A DNA stretch of 64,000 nucleotides. Origin: Streptomyces showdoensis (lineage in GTDB: Bacteria > Actinomycetota > Actinomycetes > Streptomycetales > Streptomycetaceae). This document shows, piece by piece, positions 36,482-43,947 of this stretch. Numbering within the stretch: the stretch's first letter is position 1; the number at the start of each line of letters is the position of its first letter. A program made the position numbers and the translations under genes. The DNA is taken from NCBI RefSeq assembly GCF_039535475.1, contig NZ_BAAAXG010000028.1, positions 558,001 to 622,000 on the forward strand, written 5' to 3'. The notes under the pieces are model-generated. The model saw only the letters and a program-made list of their open reading frames with translations, searched no databases and was not told the origin of the DNA.

Positions 36482-37162
36482 CTACTTCTCCTGCTTCTCG
36501 GCGGCGCTTCGGACGTCCCCGTCAGAGGCTGTGCCGCTCAAATTGTCCTTCTCATCGGTTCCCTGCGAACCGGCGAGTCCCTGCAGTGCCGCCCAACGGA
36601 TGTCGACGGCGTCGTGGTGGTGGTCCGGGTTCTCGTTCAGGCTGATCCCGCATTCGGAACACAGGCCTGCACAGTCCTCCCGGCACACCGGCTGCATCGG
36701 CAGTGCGAGCACCACCGCATCACGCAGCACCGGCTCGAGGTCGAACATGCCGTCCTCGAGGGGGATCATGTCCTCGTCGTCCTCGGCTTCGTCGTCCGCG
36801 GCCGCCTTGGAGCGGCCCCGGTCGTCGGAGTCGGGGTACGAGAACATCTCCTGGAAGTCCGCGTCGAGCTCAAGCTCCACGGACTCCAGACACCTTACGC
36901 ACTCCCCCTCGGCCGATGCACGGGCGGTGCCTGTGACAAGCACCCCTTCCATGACCGACTCGAGTCGGAGATCGATCTCCACCGGCGCGCCCTCGGGCAC
37001 TCCGATGACCCCCGCGACACCCAGGTCCCTGGGGGCGTCGACCGTGCGGGAGATCCGCTGGAGGGCGCCAGGACGCCGCCCCAGCTCGTGCGTGTCGAAC
37101 ACGAGGGGGTCGCGGTGGTCGAGGCGCGTGCTCAGGGCTCTTCCTGCTTTCGGATCGTTCAC
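36482..37162 (-). CDS. YceD family protein (DUF177)
   Basis: This acidic protein of about 226 residues has the DUF177 pattern: [20 protein letters not shown] near the N-terminus, [18 protein letters not shown] in the middle, and a C-terminal cysteine pair region [10 protein letters not shown]. In plants and bacteria the family is linked to 23S rRNA processing and L32 expression, matching its place upstream of rpmF. The start is uncertain. GTG at 37162 is used here; ATG at 37195 is possible, and a CTG at 37135 has the best ribosome-binding site (AGGAAGAG) and begins at the conserved sequence. Confidence 0.85.
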   Translation of the reverse strand: MNDPKAGRALSTRLDHRDPLVFDTHELGRRPGALQRISRTVDAPRDLGVAGVIGVPEGAPVEIDLRLESVMEGVLVTGTARASAEGECVRCLESVELELDADFQEMFSYPDSDDRGRSKAAADDEAEDDEDMIPLEDGMFDLEPVLRDAVVLALPMQPVCREDCAGLCSECGISLNENPDHHHDAVDIRWAALQGLAGSQGTDEKDNLSGTASDGDVRSAAEKQEK

Positions 37163-37305
37163 AACGTGAGGGGGGCTGCCGACCGAGGGCAGCATGGATC
37201 GCGGGATACGCGCGACCGAAGAGCCAGGATACTGGACGCTTCGCTCAGGGCCCAATCCGGGCCCGCACCGAGCCCGACCGGAGCCCGGTCACCGTCCGCG
37301 CCCGC

Positions 37306-38367
37306 TCAGTGCCCCTGCTCGTAGCGGCGCAGCTGCTCCAGATCGATCATGCTCGTGTCGAAGAAGCTGGTCTCGTCGAGCGCGGCGGCCTGCGGCTGGT
37401 GCGCGGGCTGGGCCGGCTGCTGCTCGTAACCGTACTGCTGCTGGTACCCGTAGGGGTCGGCCTGCGGCTGCTGGTACGCGTACGGGTCCTGCTGCTGGTA
37501 CCCGTACGGGTCGGCCTGCTGCACCGGGACCGGCTGGACCTGGGGCATCTGCGGGACCTGCTGCTGGGCCGCGTAGCCGTACGGGTCGTGCTGCGGCTGC
37601 TGGGGGGCCTGCTGCTGCGGGATCTGCACGGGCTCGGGGTCGGCCAGCTCCGCGAGGCCGGCCAGGTAGTCGGCGTCGCTGGTGTGCACCGGCGCGCCGG
37701 CCGCGTCCTGCGCGGCCATGTGCTCGCCGAGGTCGTCGGAGGCGATCCGGCCGTTCAGCTTCTGCCGGCCGCGGCCCACGGCCTCCAGGGTCTTGGACAG
37801 GACGGCCTCGAAGGCGCCCAGCTTGGCGTCCACGTAGGCGTCGGCACGGTGGATCAGGGTCTGCGGGTCCGCGCTGTACTCGGGGGCGTCCTCGTCGGCG
37901 TACCCGTCCGCGTCGAGGCCGGGGCCCCGGCCGAGCAGCTTCTCGCGGCCGCGGTCGACGGAGCCGATCGTCTTGTTGAGCACGACCTCGAAGTTGGCCA
38001 GCTTGGAGTCGACGTAGTCGTCGGCCTCGGCGCGGATCTCCTCCGCCTCCCGGCGGGCCTCGGTGAGGATGCGGTCCGCCTCGCCCTGGGACTGGCGGGC
38101 GACCTGGCTGTCGGAGACGATCGAGCCGCGCTCGGCGTGCGCCGCCTCGATGATCCGCTCGGCCTCCTGGCGGGCCTGCTCGACCATCTGCTCCCGGCCG
38201 CCGAGCAGCTCCCGCGCCTGGGCGAGCGAGCCGGGCAGGGCCTCGCGCACCTCTTCGAGCAGGGCGAGCAGCTCGGCCCGGTTGACCACGCAGGACGCCG
38301 ACATGGGCATGGAACGGGCGCTCTGGACCGTCGCGACGATCTCGTCGAGCTTCTTCTGCACGTCCAC
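37306..38367 (-). CDS. DivIVA-like coiled-coil protein (SepIVA homologue)
   Basis: This 353-residue protein has an N-terminal DivIVA-like helical domain (MDVQKKLDEIVATVQSARSM), coiled coils rich in Ala/Glu/Arg (about 30-175), a Gln/Pro/Tyr-rich linker (about 245-325) with repeats of DPYGYQQ or DPYAYQQ, and a conserved C-terminal FFDTSMIDLEQLRRY peptide. The mycobacterial counterpart SepIVA, encoded near coaD, is an essential divisome and elongation protein. It probably organises growth at hyphal tips or septa. It lies just upstream of DUF177, about 110 bases downstream of coaD. Confidence 0.85.
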   Translation of the reverse strand: MDVQKKLDEIVATVQSARSMPMSASCVVNRAELLALLEEVREALPGSLAQARELLGGREQMVEQARQEAERIIEAAHAERGSIVSDSQVARQSQGEADRILTEARREAEEIRAEADDYVDSKLANFEVVLNKTIGSVDRGREKLLGRGPGLDADGYADEDAPEYSADPQTLIHRADAYVDAKLGAFEAVLSKTLEAVGRGRQKLNGRIASDDLGEHMAAQDAAGAPVHTSDADYLAGLAELADPEPVQIPQQQAPQQPQHDPYGYAAQQQVPQMPQVQPVPVQQADPYGYQQQDPYAYQQPQADPYGYQQQYGYEQQPAQPAHQPQAAALDETSFFDTSMIDLEQLRRYEQGH

Positions 38368-38400
38368 CGGTGCTCGCCACTCTCTACAGCTGGATGGAGA

Positions 38401-38438
38401 CGGACGGGACGACTGTAAGGCCAGTCGGGCCCCGTCCG
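38401..38438 (-). terminator. Two-part hairpin after coaD
   Basis: CGGACGGG pairs with CCCGTCCG, and inside it CGACTG pairs with CAGTCG around loop TAAGGC. A small internal loop separates the two stems. It lies 39 bases past the coaD stop. Confidence 0.6.
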
Positions 38439-38476
38439 GGACCTGGTGACGGAGCGTCAGCGGCGGTGGCCGGGGG

Positions 38477-38998
38477 TCACTGCCCCGGGCGCCGCTCGGC
38501 GAGCCGCTCGGTCAGCCGGCCGAGGACCGCCGCCGGCACCAGGTGGGAGACGTCTCCGCCCCAGGCCGCGACCTCCTTGACCAGCGAGGACGACAGGAAG
38601 CTGTATGTGGGGTTGGTGGGCACGAACAGGGTCTCGACGCCCGAGAGCCCGTTGTTCATCTGTGCCATCTGGAGCTCGTAGTCGAAGTCGCTGACGGCCC
38701 GCAGCCCCTTGACGATGGCGGGGATGTCGCGCTGCTTGCAGAAGTCGACGAGCAGCCCGTGGAAGGACTCGACCTCGACGTTGCCGAAGTCGGCGGTGAC
38801 CTCGCGGATCAGCTCGATCCGCTCGTCGACGGTGAAGAGGCCCTTCTTCGACTGGTTGATCATCACCGCGACGTGCACGACGTCGTACAGCTTGGAGGCG
38901 CGGGCGATGATGTCGAGGTGTCCATTGGTGATGGGGTCGAATGACCCCGGACAGACGGCGCGGCGCAACGTGGGTCCCTCGCTCTCCGGTCCGGTCAT
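38477..38998 (-). CDS. coaD: Phosphopantetheine adenylyltransferase
   Basis: This 173-residue enzyme makes dephospho-CoA from 4'-phosphopantetheine and ATP. The HxGH-type motif is in [19 protein letters not shown] (about 16-34). Further family segments are [18 protein letters not shown] and [17 protein letters not shown]. The ATG at 38998 overlaps the rsmD stop (ATGA), so the two are coupled. Family length is about 160, and the first ten residues are extra. It forms the rsmD-coaD pair common in bacteria. Confidence 0.95.
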   Translation of the reverse strand: MTGPESEGPTLRRAVCPGSFDPITNGHLDIIARASKLYDVVHVAVMINQSKKGLFTVDERIELIREVTADFGNVEVESFHGLLVDFCKQRDIPAIVKGLRAVSDFDYELQMAQMNNGLSGVETLFVPTNPTYSFLSSSLVKEVAAWGGDVSHLVPAAVLGRLTERLAERRPGQ

Positions 38999-39576
38999 CG
39001 TGCGTCTTCGCACGTAGAGGCGGCGCGACCGTACCAAAACGTTCCCTCGCCGTAGCGACGGGCCCGCATGGGTTCGAAGCCGTCCGGCCAGCCGAACTCG
39101 CCGCCCCGGGTGCTGCGCTCCACGGTGACGAGCGCGTCCCCGGTGATCCAGCCCCCCGAGCGGAGTGTGAGGAGGATCTCTCGAAGATCGTCGTCGGAGA
39201 CGGCGTACGGGGGGTCGAGGAAGACCAGGTCGTACGGCTCCGCGGGCGCCGGGCCCGTCACGATCTGCTCCGCTCTGCCCGTGCGCAGCTCGGCGCCCGG
39301 CAGGGCGAGCGCGGTCATGTTCTCCCGGATGGTCCGCGCGGCCCGCGGCTCGGCCTCGACCAGCAGGGCGTGCACCGCGCCGCGGGAGAGCGCCTCCAGG
39401 CCGACGGCGCCGGAGCCCGCGTACAGGTCGGCGACGCGGGCCCCCTCGATGCCGTGGAACGACTCCCAGGTGGAGAAGAGGCCTTCCCGCGCCCGGTCGG
39501 AGGTGGGGCGGGTGCCGGTGCCGGGCGGCACGGCGAGTCGGCGTCCGCCGGCGCTGCCGGCGATCACGCGGGTCAT
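38995..39576 (-). CDS. rsmD: 16S rRNA (guanine-966-N2)-methyltransferase RsmD
   Basis: This 193-residue SAM-dependent enzyme begins [20 protein letters not shown] and has [14 protein letters not shown], motif [20 protein letters not shown] (about 49-67) and the catalytic DPPY at 121-124. It methylates G966 of 16S rRNA. It is coupled to coaD by a four-base overlap. An 8-bp palindromic hairpin separates it from recG upstream. Confidence 0.95.
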   Translation of the reverse strand: MTRVIAGSAGGRRLAVPPGTGTRPTSDRAREGLFSTWESFHGIEGARVADLYAGSGAVGLEALSRGAVHALLVEAEPRAARTIRENMTALALPGAELRTGRAEQIVTGPAPAEPYDLVFLDPPYAVSDDDLREILLTLRSGGWITGDALVTVERSTRGGEFGWPDGFEPMRARRYGEGTFWYGRAASTCEDAR

Positions 39577-39592
39577 CTGGGGTCCTCGTCAT

Positions 39593-39624
39593 CCATAAGC
39601 CAGTGCGTGCACACCAGCTTATGG
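39593..39624 (-). terminator. Palindromic hairpin after recG
   Basis: CCATAAGC pairs with GCTTATGG over a 16-base loop that itself contains GTGC-GT-GCAC. Its AT content stands out in this GC-rich sequence. It lies between the recG stop (39659) and the rsmD start (39576). Confidence 0.55.
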
Positions 39625-39658
39625 CCGTCCGCGCCGGAGCGGACCGGGCGGACGCCGG

Positions 39659-41860
39659 TCAGCCCTTCTCCAGGTACTCCTCGCGGTCCTTGTCGAGCAG
39701 CGCGTCGAGGGCGGTGCGCAGCTCGGGGTGGGCGGTGAGGTCGGGGTCGGCGAGGACGAGGGAGGTGGCCTCCTCGCGGGCGGCGGTGATGACCTCCTCG
39801 TCGTCGATGACGGTGAGCATCCGCAGGGAGGAGCGGACCCCGGACTGGGCCTGGCCGAGGACGTCGCCCTCACGGCGCTGTTCGAGGTCGATACGGGAGA
39901 GCTCGAAGCCGTCGAGGGTGGAGGCGACGGCGCCGAGGCGCTGCCGGGCGGGACTCGCCTCCGGCATCTCGGTGACCAGCAGGCACAGGCCCGCCGCGGA
40001 GCCGCGCCCGACGCGACCGCGGAGCTGGTGCAGCTGGGAGACGCCGAAGCGGTCGGCGTCCATGATCACCATGGCGGTGGCGTTCGGCACGTTGACGCCG
40101 ACCTCGATGACGGTGGTGGCGACCAGGACGTCCACCTCGCCGGCGGCGAAGCGGCGCATGACGTCGTCCTTGTCGTCCGGGTGCATCCTGCCGTGCAGCA
40201 CCTCGACCCGGAGGCCGGCGAGCGGCCCGGTGCGCAGCCCCTCGGCGACCTCCAGGACGGCGAGCGGCGGCCGCTTCTCGGCCTCGTCCTCGGGGCTCGC
40301 CTTCCGCTTCTGCTTCCGGTCCTCCTCGTCGCCGATCCGGGGGCAGACCACGTACGCCTGGTGGCCGCCCTCGACCTCCTCGCGGACCCGCTCCCAGGCA
40401 CGGGCGAGGAAGTGCGGCTTGTCGGCGGCGGGGACCACATGGCTGGCGATCGGGGACCGCCCGGCCGGCAGCTGGTCGAGGACCGAGGTCTCCAGGTCGC
40501 CGAAGACGGTCATGGCGACCGTCCGGGGGATGGGCGTCGCCGTCATCACCAGCAGGTGCGGCGGCTGCTTGCCCTTCCCGCGCAGGGCGTCGCGCTGCTC
40601 CACGCCGAAGCGGTGCTGCTCGTCGACGACGACCAGGCCCAGGTCGTGGAACTGCACCTTGTCCTCGATGAGGGCGTGGGTGCCGATGACGATCCCCGCC
40701 TCGCCGGTGACCAGGTCGAGCAGCGCCTGCCGGCGCCCGGCGGCGCCCATCGAGCCGGTGAGGAGCACGACCTTGGTGGCGTGCTCGACCCCTCCGAGCA
40801 TCCCGCCCTCGGCGAGCTCGCCCATCATCTCGGTGACCGACCGGTGGTGCTGCTGGGCGAGCACCTCGGTCGGCGCGAGCATCGCCGCCTGCCCCCCGGC
40901 GTCGACGACGGCGAGCATGGCGCGGAGCGCCACCATCGTCTTGCCCGATCCGACCTCCCCCTGGAGGAGGCGGTGCATGGGGTGGTCGGTGGCGAGGTCG
41001 TCGAAGATCTCCCGGGAGACCTTCTGCTGGCCCTCGGTGAGGGTGAAGGGCAGCTTGGCGTCGAAGGCGTCGAGGAGGCCGTCGGCGGAGGGGCGGCGGG
41101 GGACGGCGGGGAGCTGGGTGTCGGCGTGGCGGCGGCGGGCGAGGGCGACCTGGAGGACGAAGGCCTCGTCCCACTTGAGGCGGTCGCGCGCGTCGGCGAT
41201 GTCGGCCTTGGTGTGCGGGCGGTGGACCTTGACGAGGGCGTCGGCCAGGTCGGTCAGGCCCCGGCCCTCGCGCAGGGCGGGCGGCAGCGGGTCGGCGAGG
41301 CCGGCCCAGCCGGTGGCGGCCATGGAGTCCAGGGCGATGGCCACGGACTGCTCGATCGTCCAGGACTCCAGCTGCTTGCAGGCCGGGTAGATGGGCAGCA
41401 GCTCGCTCGCGAAGGCCTTGACGGTCTCGGTGCTGCTCTCGGCGTCGAGCAGCTTGTACTCGGGGTGGGCGAGCTGGAGCCTGCGGTTGAAGAGGCCGAC
41501 CTTGCCGGCGAACATGGCGCGCCGGCCGGGCAGCAGTTCCTTCTGGTGGAAGTGGACCGTGCGGCCGAAGAAGACCAGCTGCATGCGGCCGCTGCCGTCG
41601 GTGATGGTGACTTCCAGGCGCTGGCCCTTGCCGCGCCCGCCCTTGTTGAAGGTGTGCACCCGGGCGTCGGCGACCTGGGCGACGACGGTGACGTGCTCGT
41701 CGAGGGGCAGGTCGGCGAGCGCGGTCAGTTCGCCGCGCTCCGCGTACCGGCGGGGGTAGTGGTGGAGCAGGTCGCCCACCGTGTGCAGGTCCATGTGCTC
41801 GGCCATCACCTTGGCGGTGGCGGCGCCGAGGAGGCCCTTCAGCGGGTCAGCGAGCCGCAC
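39659..41860 (-). CDS. recG: ATP-dependent DNA helicase RecG
   Basis: The 733-residue RecG has an N-terminal wedge domain with OB fold (about 50-140), helicase motif I GEVGSGKT (301-308), motif II DEQHRFG (413-419) and the RecG C-terminal motif with QLHQLRGRVGRG and GFELSRIDLEQRREGD. A charged insertion (DEEDRKQKRKASPEDEAEKR) sits between helicase domains, as in actinobacterial RecG. It remodels stalled forks and Holliday junctions. It is followed by rsmD and divergent from the HSP90-like gene. Confidence 0.95.
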   Translation of the reverse strand: MRLADPLKGLLGAATAKVMAEHMDLHTVGDLLHHYPRRYAERGELTALADLPLDEHVTVVAQVADARVHTFNKGGRGKGQRLEVTITDGSGRMQLVFFGRTVHFHQKELLPGRRAMFAGKVGLFNRRLQLAHPEYKLLDAESSTETVKAFASELLPIYPACKQLESWTIEQSVAIALDSMAATGWAGLADPLPPALREGRGLTDLADALVKVHRPHTKADIADARDRLKWDEAFVLQVALARRRHADTQLPAVPRRPSADGLLDAFDAKLPFTLTEGQQKVSREIFDDLATDHPMHRLLQGEVGSGKTMVALRAMLAVVDAGGQAAMLAPTEVLAQQHHRSVTEMMGELAEGGMLGGVEHATKVVLLTGSMGAAGRRQALLDLVTGEAGIVIGTHALIEDKVQFHDLGLVVVDEQHRFGVEQRDALRGKGKQPPHLLVMTATPIPRTVAMTVFGDLETSVLDQLPAGRSPIASHVVPAADKPHFLARAWERVREEVEGGHQAYVVCPRIGDEEDRKQKRKASPEDEAEKRPPLAVLEVAEGLRTGPLAGLRVEVLHGRMHPDDKDDVMRRFAAGEVDVLVATTVIEVGVNVPNATAMVIMDADRFGVSQLHQLRGRVGRGSAAGLCLLVTEMPEASPARQRLGAVASTLDGFELSRIDLEQRREGDVLGQAQSGVRSSLRMLTVIDDEEVITAAREEATSLVLADPDLTAHPELRTALDALLDKDREEYLEKG

Positions 41861-42126
41861 GGCACCTCCCGCGGGCGGGCGCGGCTCCGGCCGTCGCCGC
41901 GGCGGTGGCGGCTCCGAGCGGCTTCTTCAGTGGTTCGTCGAGCGCAGGCACGCGGTCCATTGCACACCACGGCACCGACAGTCGTCGCGCAGGCCGTGGA
42001 TACCGGTTGGTCACGTCGGCGCCGTGGCGCCTAGGATGGCCGCTCTTCCGCTCCTCCCCCGCGATCACCGGACGCCGGGATCGCCCGACCCGCGCCGTCG
42101 CCCGTCCCCCCACCGGCGCAGCGACG

Positions 42127-43947
42127 ATGACTGCTGACCAGACACCGCACACGTTCCAGGTCGATCTGCGTGGCCTGGTGGACCTGCTCTCCCACCACCT
42201 CTACTCCAGCCCCCGGGTCTACCTGCGCGAACTGCTGCAGAACGCCGTGGACGCACTCACCGCCCGCCGCGCCCTGGACCCCGACGCACCCGCCACGGTC
42301 CGCATCCACGCCGACGGCACCACCCTGCGCATCACCGACACCGGCATCGGCCTCACCGAGACCGACGTCCACACCCTCCTCGCCACCATCGGCCGCAGCT
42401 CCAAACGCGACACCACCCACGGCCTGGAGACCGCCCGCACCGAATTCCTCGGCCAGTTCGGCATCGGACTCCTCGCCTGCTTCGTCGTCGCCGCCGAGAT
42501 CCGCGTCGTCTCCCGCTCCGCCCGCACCCCCGACGCACCCCCCGTCGAATGGCGCGCCCACGACGACGGCTCCTACACCGTCACCCCCCTCCACCACACC
42601 GCACACCCCGAACCCGGCACCACCGTCCACCTCACCGCCCGCCCCGGCACCACCGACTGGCTCACCCACGACCGCGCCCTCACCCTCGCCCGCCACTACG
42701 GCAACCTCCTCCCCCACGACATCCGGGTGGGCGACGAGCCGGTCGCCGAGCTGCCGGCGCCGTGGGAGCGGACGTACCCGAGCCCGGCGGCGCGGCGGGT
42801 CGCGCTGGCGGCGCACTGTCAGGAGCAGTTCGGGTTCGGTCCGCTGGACTCGATCGACCTGGACCTGCCGCTGGCGGGCATCCGGGGCGTGGCGTACGTG
42901 CTGCCGTCGGCGGTGAGTCCGGCGCAGCGGGCCGGGCACCGGGTCCATCTCAAGGGGATGCTGCTGACCGAGAAGGCCGACGGGCTGCTCCCGGACTGGG
43001 CCTTCTTCGTCCGCTGCGTCCTGGACACCGACACCCTGCGGCCCACGGCCTCCCGGGAGTCGCTGTACGAGGACGAGGCCCTGGCGGGGGTGCGGGACGC
43101 GCTGGGCGAGGCGATCCGCGACTGGCTCACGGGGCTGGCCGCCGGATCGCCGGAGCGGCTGGGGCAGTTCCTGTCCGTGCACCACCTCGGCGTGAAGTCG
43201 CTGGCCCGGCACGACGACGGGATCCTGGCGGCGATGCTGCCCTGGCTCCCCTTCGAGACCACCGACGGACAGCTCTCCCTCGACGAGTTCGCCCGCCGCC
43301 ACCGCGTCGTCCACTTCACCCGCACCGTCGAGGAGTTCCGCCAGGTCGCCGCCATCGCCGCCGCCCAGGGCATCGGCGTCGTCAACGGCGGATACACCTA
43401 CGACGCGGAGCTGCTCGCGCGGCTTCCGGAGGTGCGGCCGGGGACGGTGGTGGCCGAGCTCGACGCGGACACCGTGACGGCGCACCTGGACGCGGTCGAC
43501 CCGGACCGGGAGCTGGCCCTGTCCGGCTTCCTGTCGGTGGCCCGGTCGACCCTGGACGCCCTGGGCTGCGACGTGTCGCTGCGCTCCTTCCATCCGGTGA
43601 CCGTCCCCGCCCTGCACCTGGACGACCGGACCGCCCGCCACGAGCAGGCGCGGGCCGAGGCCGCGGAGCAGGCCGACGACCTGTGGGCCGGGATCCTCGG
43701 CTCCCTGCGCGGCAGCGCGCCCCGCGCCCGGCTGGTCCTCAACCACCACAGCCCGCTCGTCCGCCGCATCAGCGCCCTCGACGACCCCCGGCTCACCGCC
43801 ACCGCCGTCGAAGCCCTCTACGGACAAGCCCTCCTCATGGCCCAACGCCCGCTCCGCCCCGCCGACAACGCCCTCCTCAACCGCACCTTCCTCGGCCTCC
43901 TCGAATGGAGCACCGCGCACGGCGCCGACGGGGGGACGGAGGGATGA
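42127..43947 (+). CDS. HSP90-family (HtpG-like) GHKL ATPase
   Basis: This 606-residue protein has the HSP90 N-terminal ATPase: YLRELLQNAVDAL with the catalytic Glu (Glu35) and Asn39, DTGIGLT near 71-77, and GQFGIGLLACF near 109-119. The middle domain has HLKGMLLTEKADGLLPDWAFF and the TASRESLYED segment typical of HtpG. It lacks an MEEVD-type tail (it ends GADGGTEG). Codon usage switches abruptly between C-ending and G-ending blocks inside the gene. It overlaps the TPR gene by four bases (ATGA). It is probably a chaperone-like ATPase acting with that neighbour; the client is unknown. Confidence 0.88.
   Translation: MTADQTPHTFQVDLRGLVDLLSHHLYSSPRVYLRELLQNAVDALTARRALDPDAPATVRIHADGTTLRITDTGIGLTETDVHTLLATIGRSSKRDTTHGLETARTEFLGQFGIGLLACFVVAAEIRVVSRSARTPDAPPVEWRAHDDGSYTVTPLHHTAHPEPGTTVHLTARPGTTDWLTHDRALTLARHYGNLLPHDIRVGDEPVAELPAPWERTYPSPAARRVALAAHCQEQFGFGPLDSIDLDLPLAGIRGVAYVLPSAVSPAQRAGHRVHLKGMLLTEKADGLLPDWAFFVRCVLDTDTLRPTASRESLYEDEALAGVRDALGEAIRDWLTGLAAGSPERLGQFLSVHHLGVKSLARHDDGILAAMLPWLPFETTDGQLSLDEFARRHRVVHFTRTVEEFRQVAAIAAAQGIGVVNGGYTYDAELLARLPEVRPGTVVAELDADTVTAHLDAVDPDRELALSGFLSVARSTLDALGCDVSLRSFHPVTVPALHLDDRTARHEQARAEAAEQADDLWAGILGSLRGSAPRARLVLNHHSPLVRRISALDDPRLTATAVEALYGQALLMAQRPLRPADNALLNRTFLGLLEWSTAHGADGGTEG

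Noticed and set aside
38477..39592. Fusion of RsmD and CoaD in a single frame
   Set aside because: The upstream part of that frame lacks RsmD sequence; RsmD is in another frame and overlaps coaD by four bases.
41905..42126. N-terminal extension of the HSP90-like protein
   Set aside because: The frame is open but unlike the family; the conserved sequence begins at ATG 42127.
42549..43943. Upstream extension of the TPR protein frame over the HSP90 gene
   Set aside because: It is the shifted frame of the HSP90 coding sequence, almost only Arg/Pro/His; the TPR-like sequence starts at 43944.
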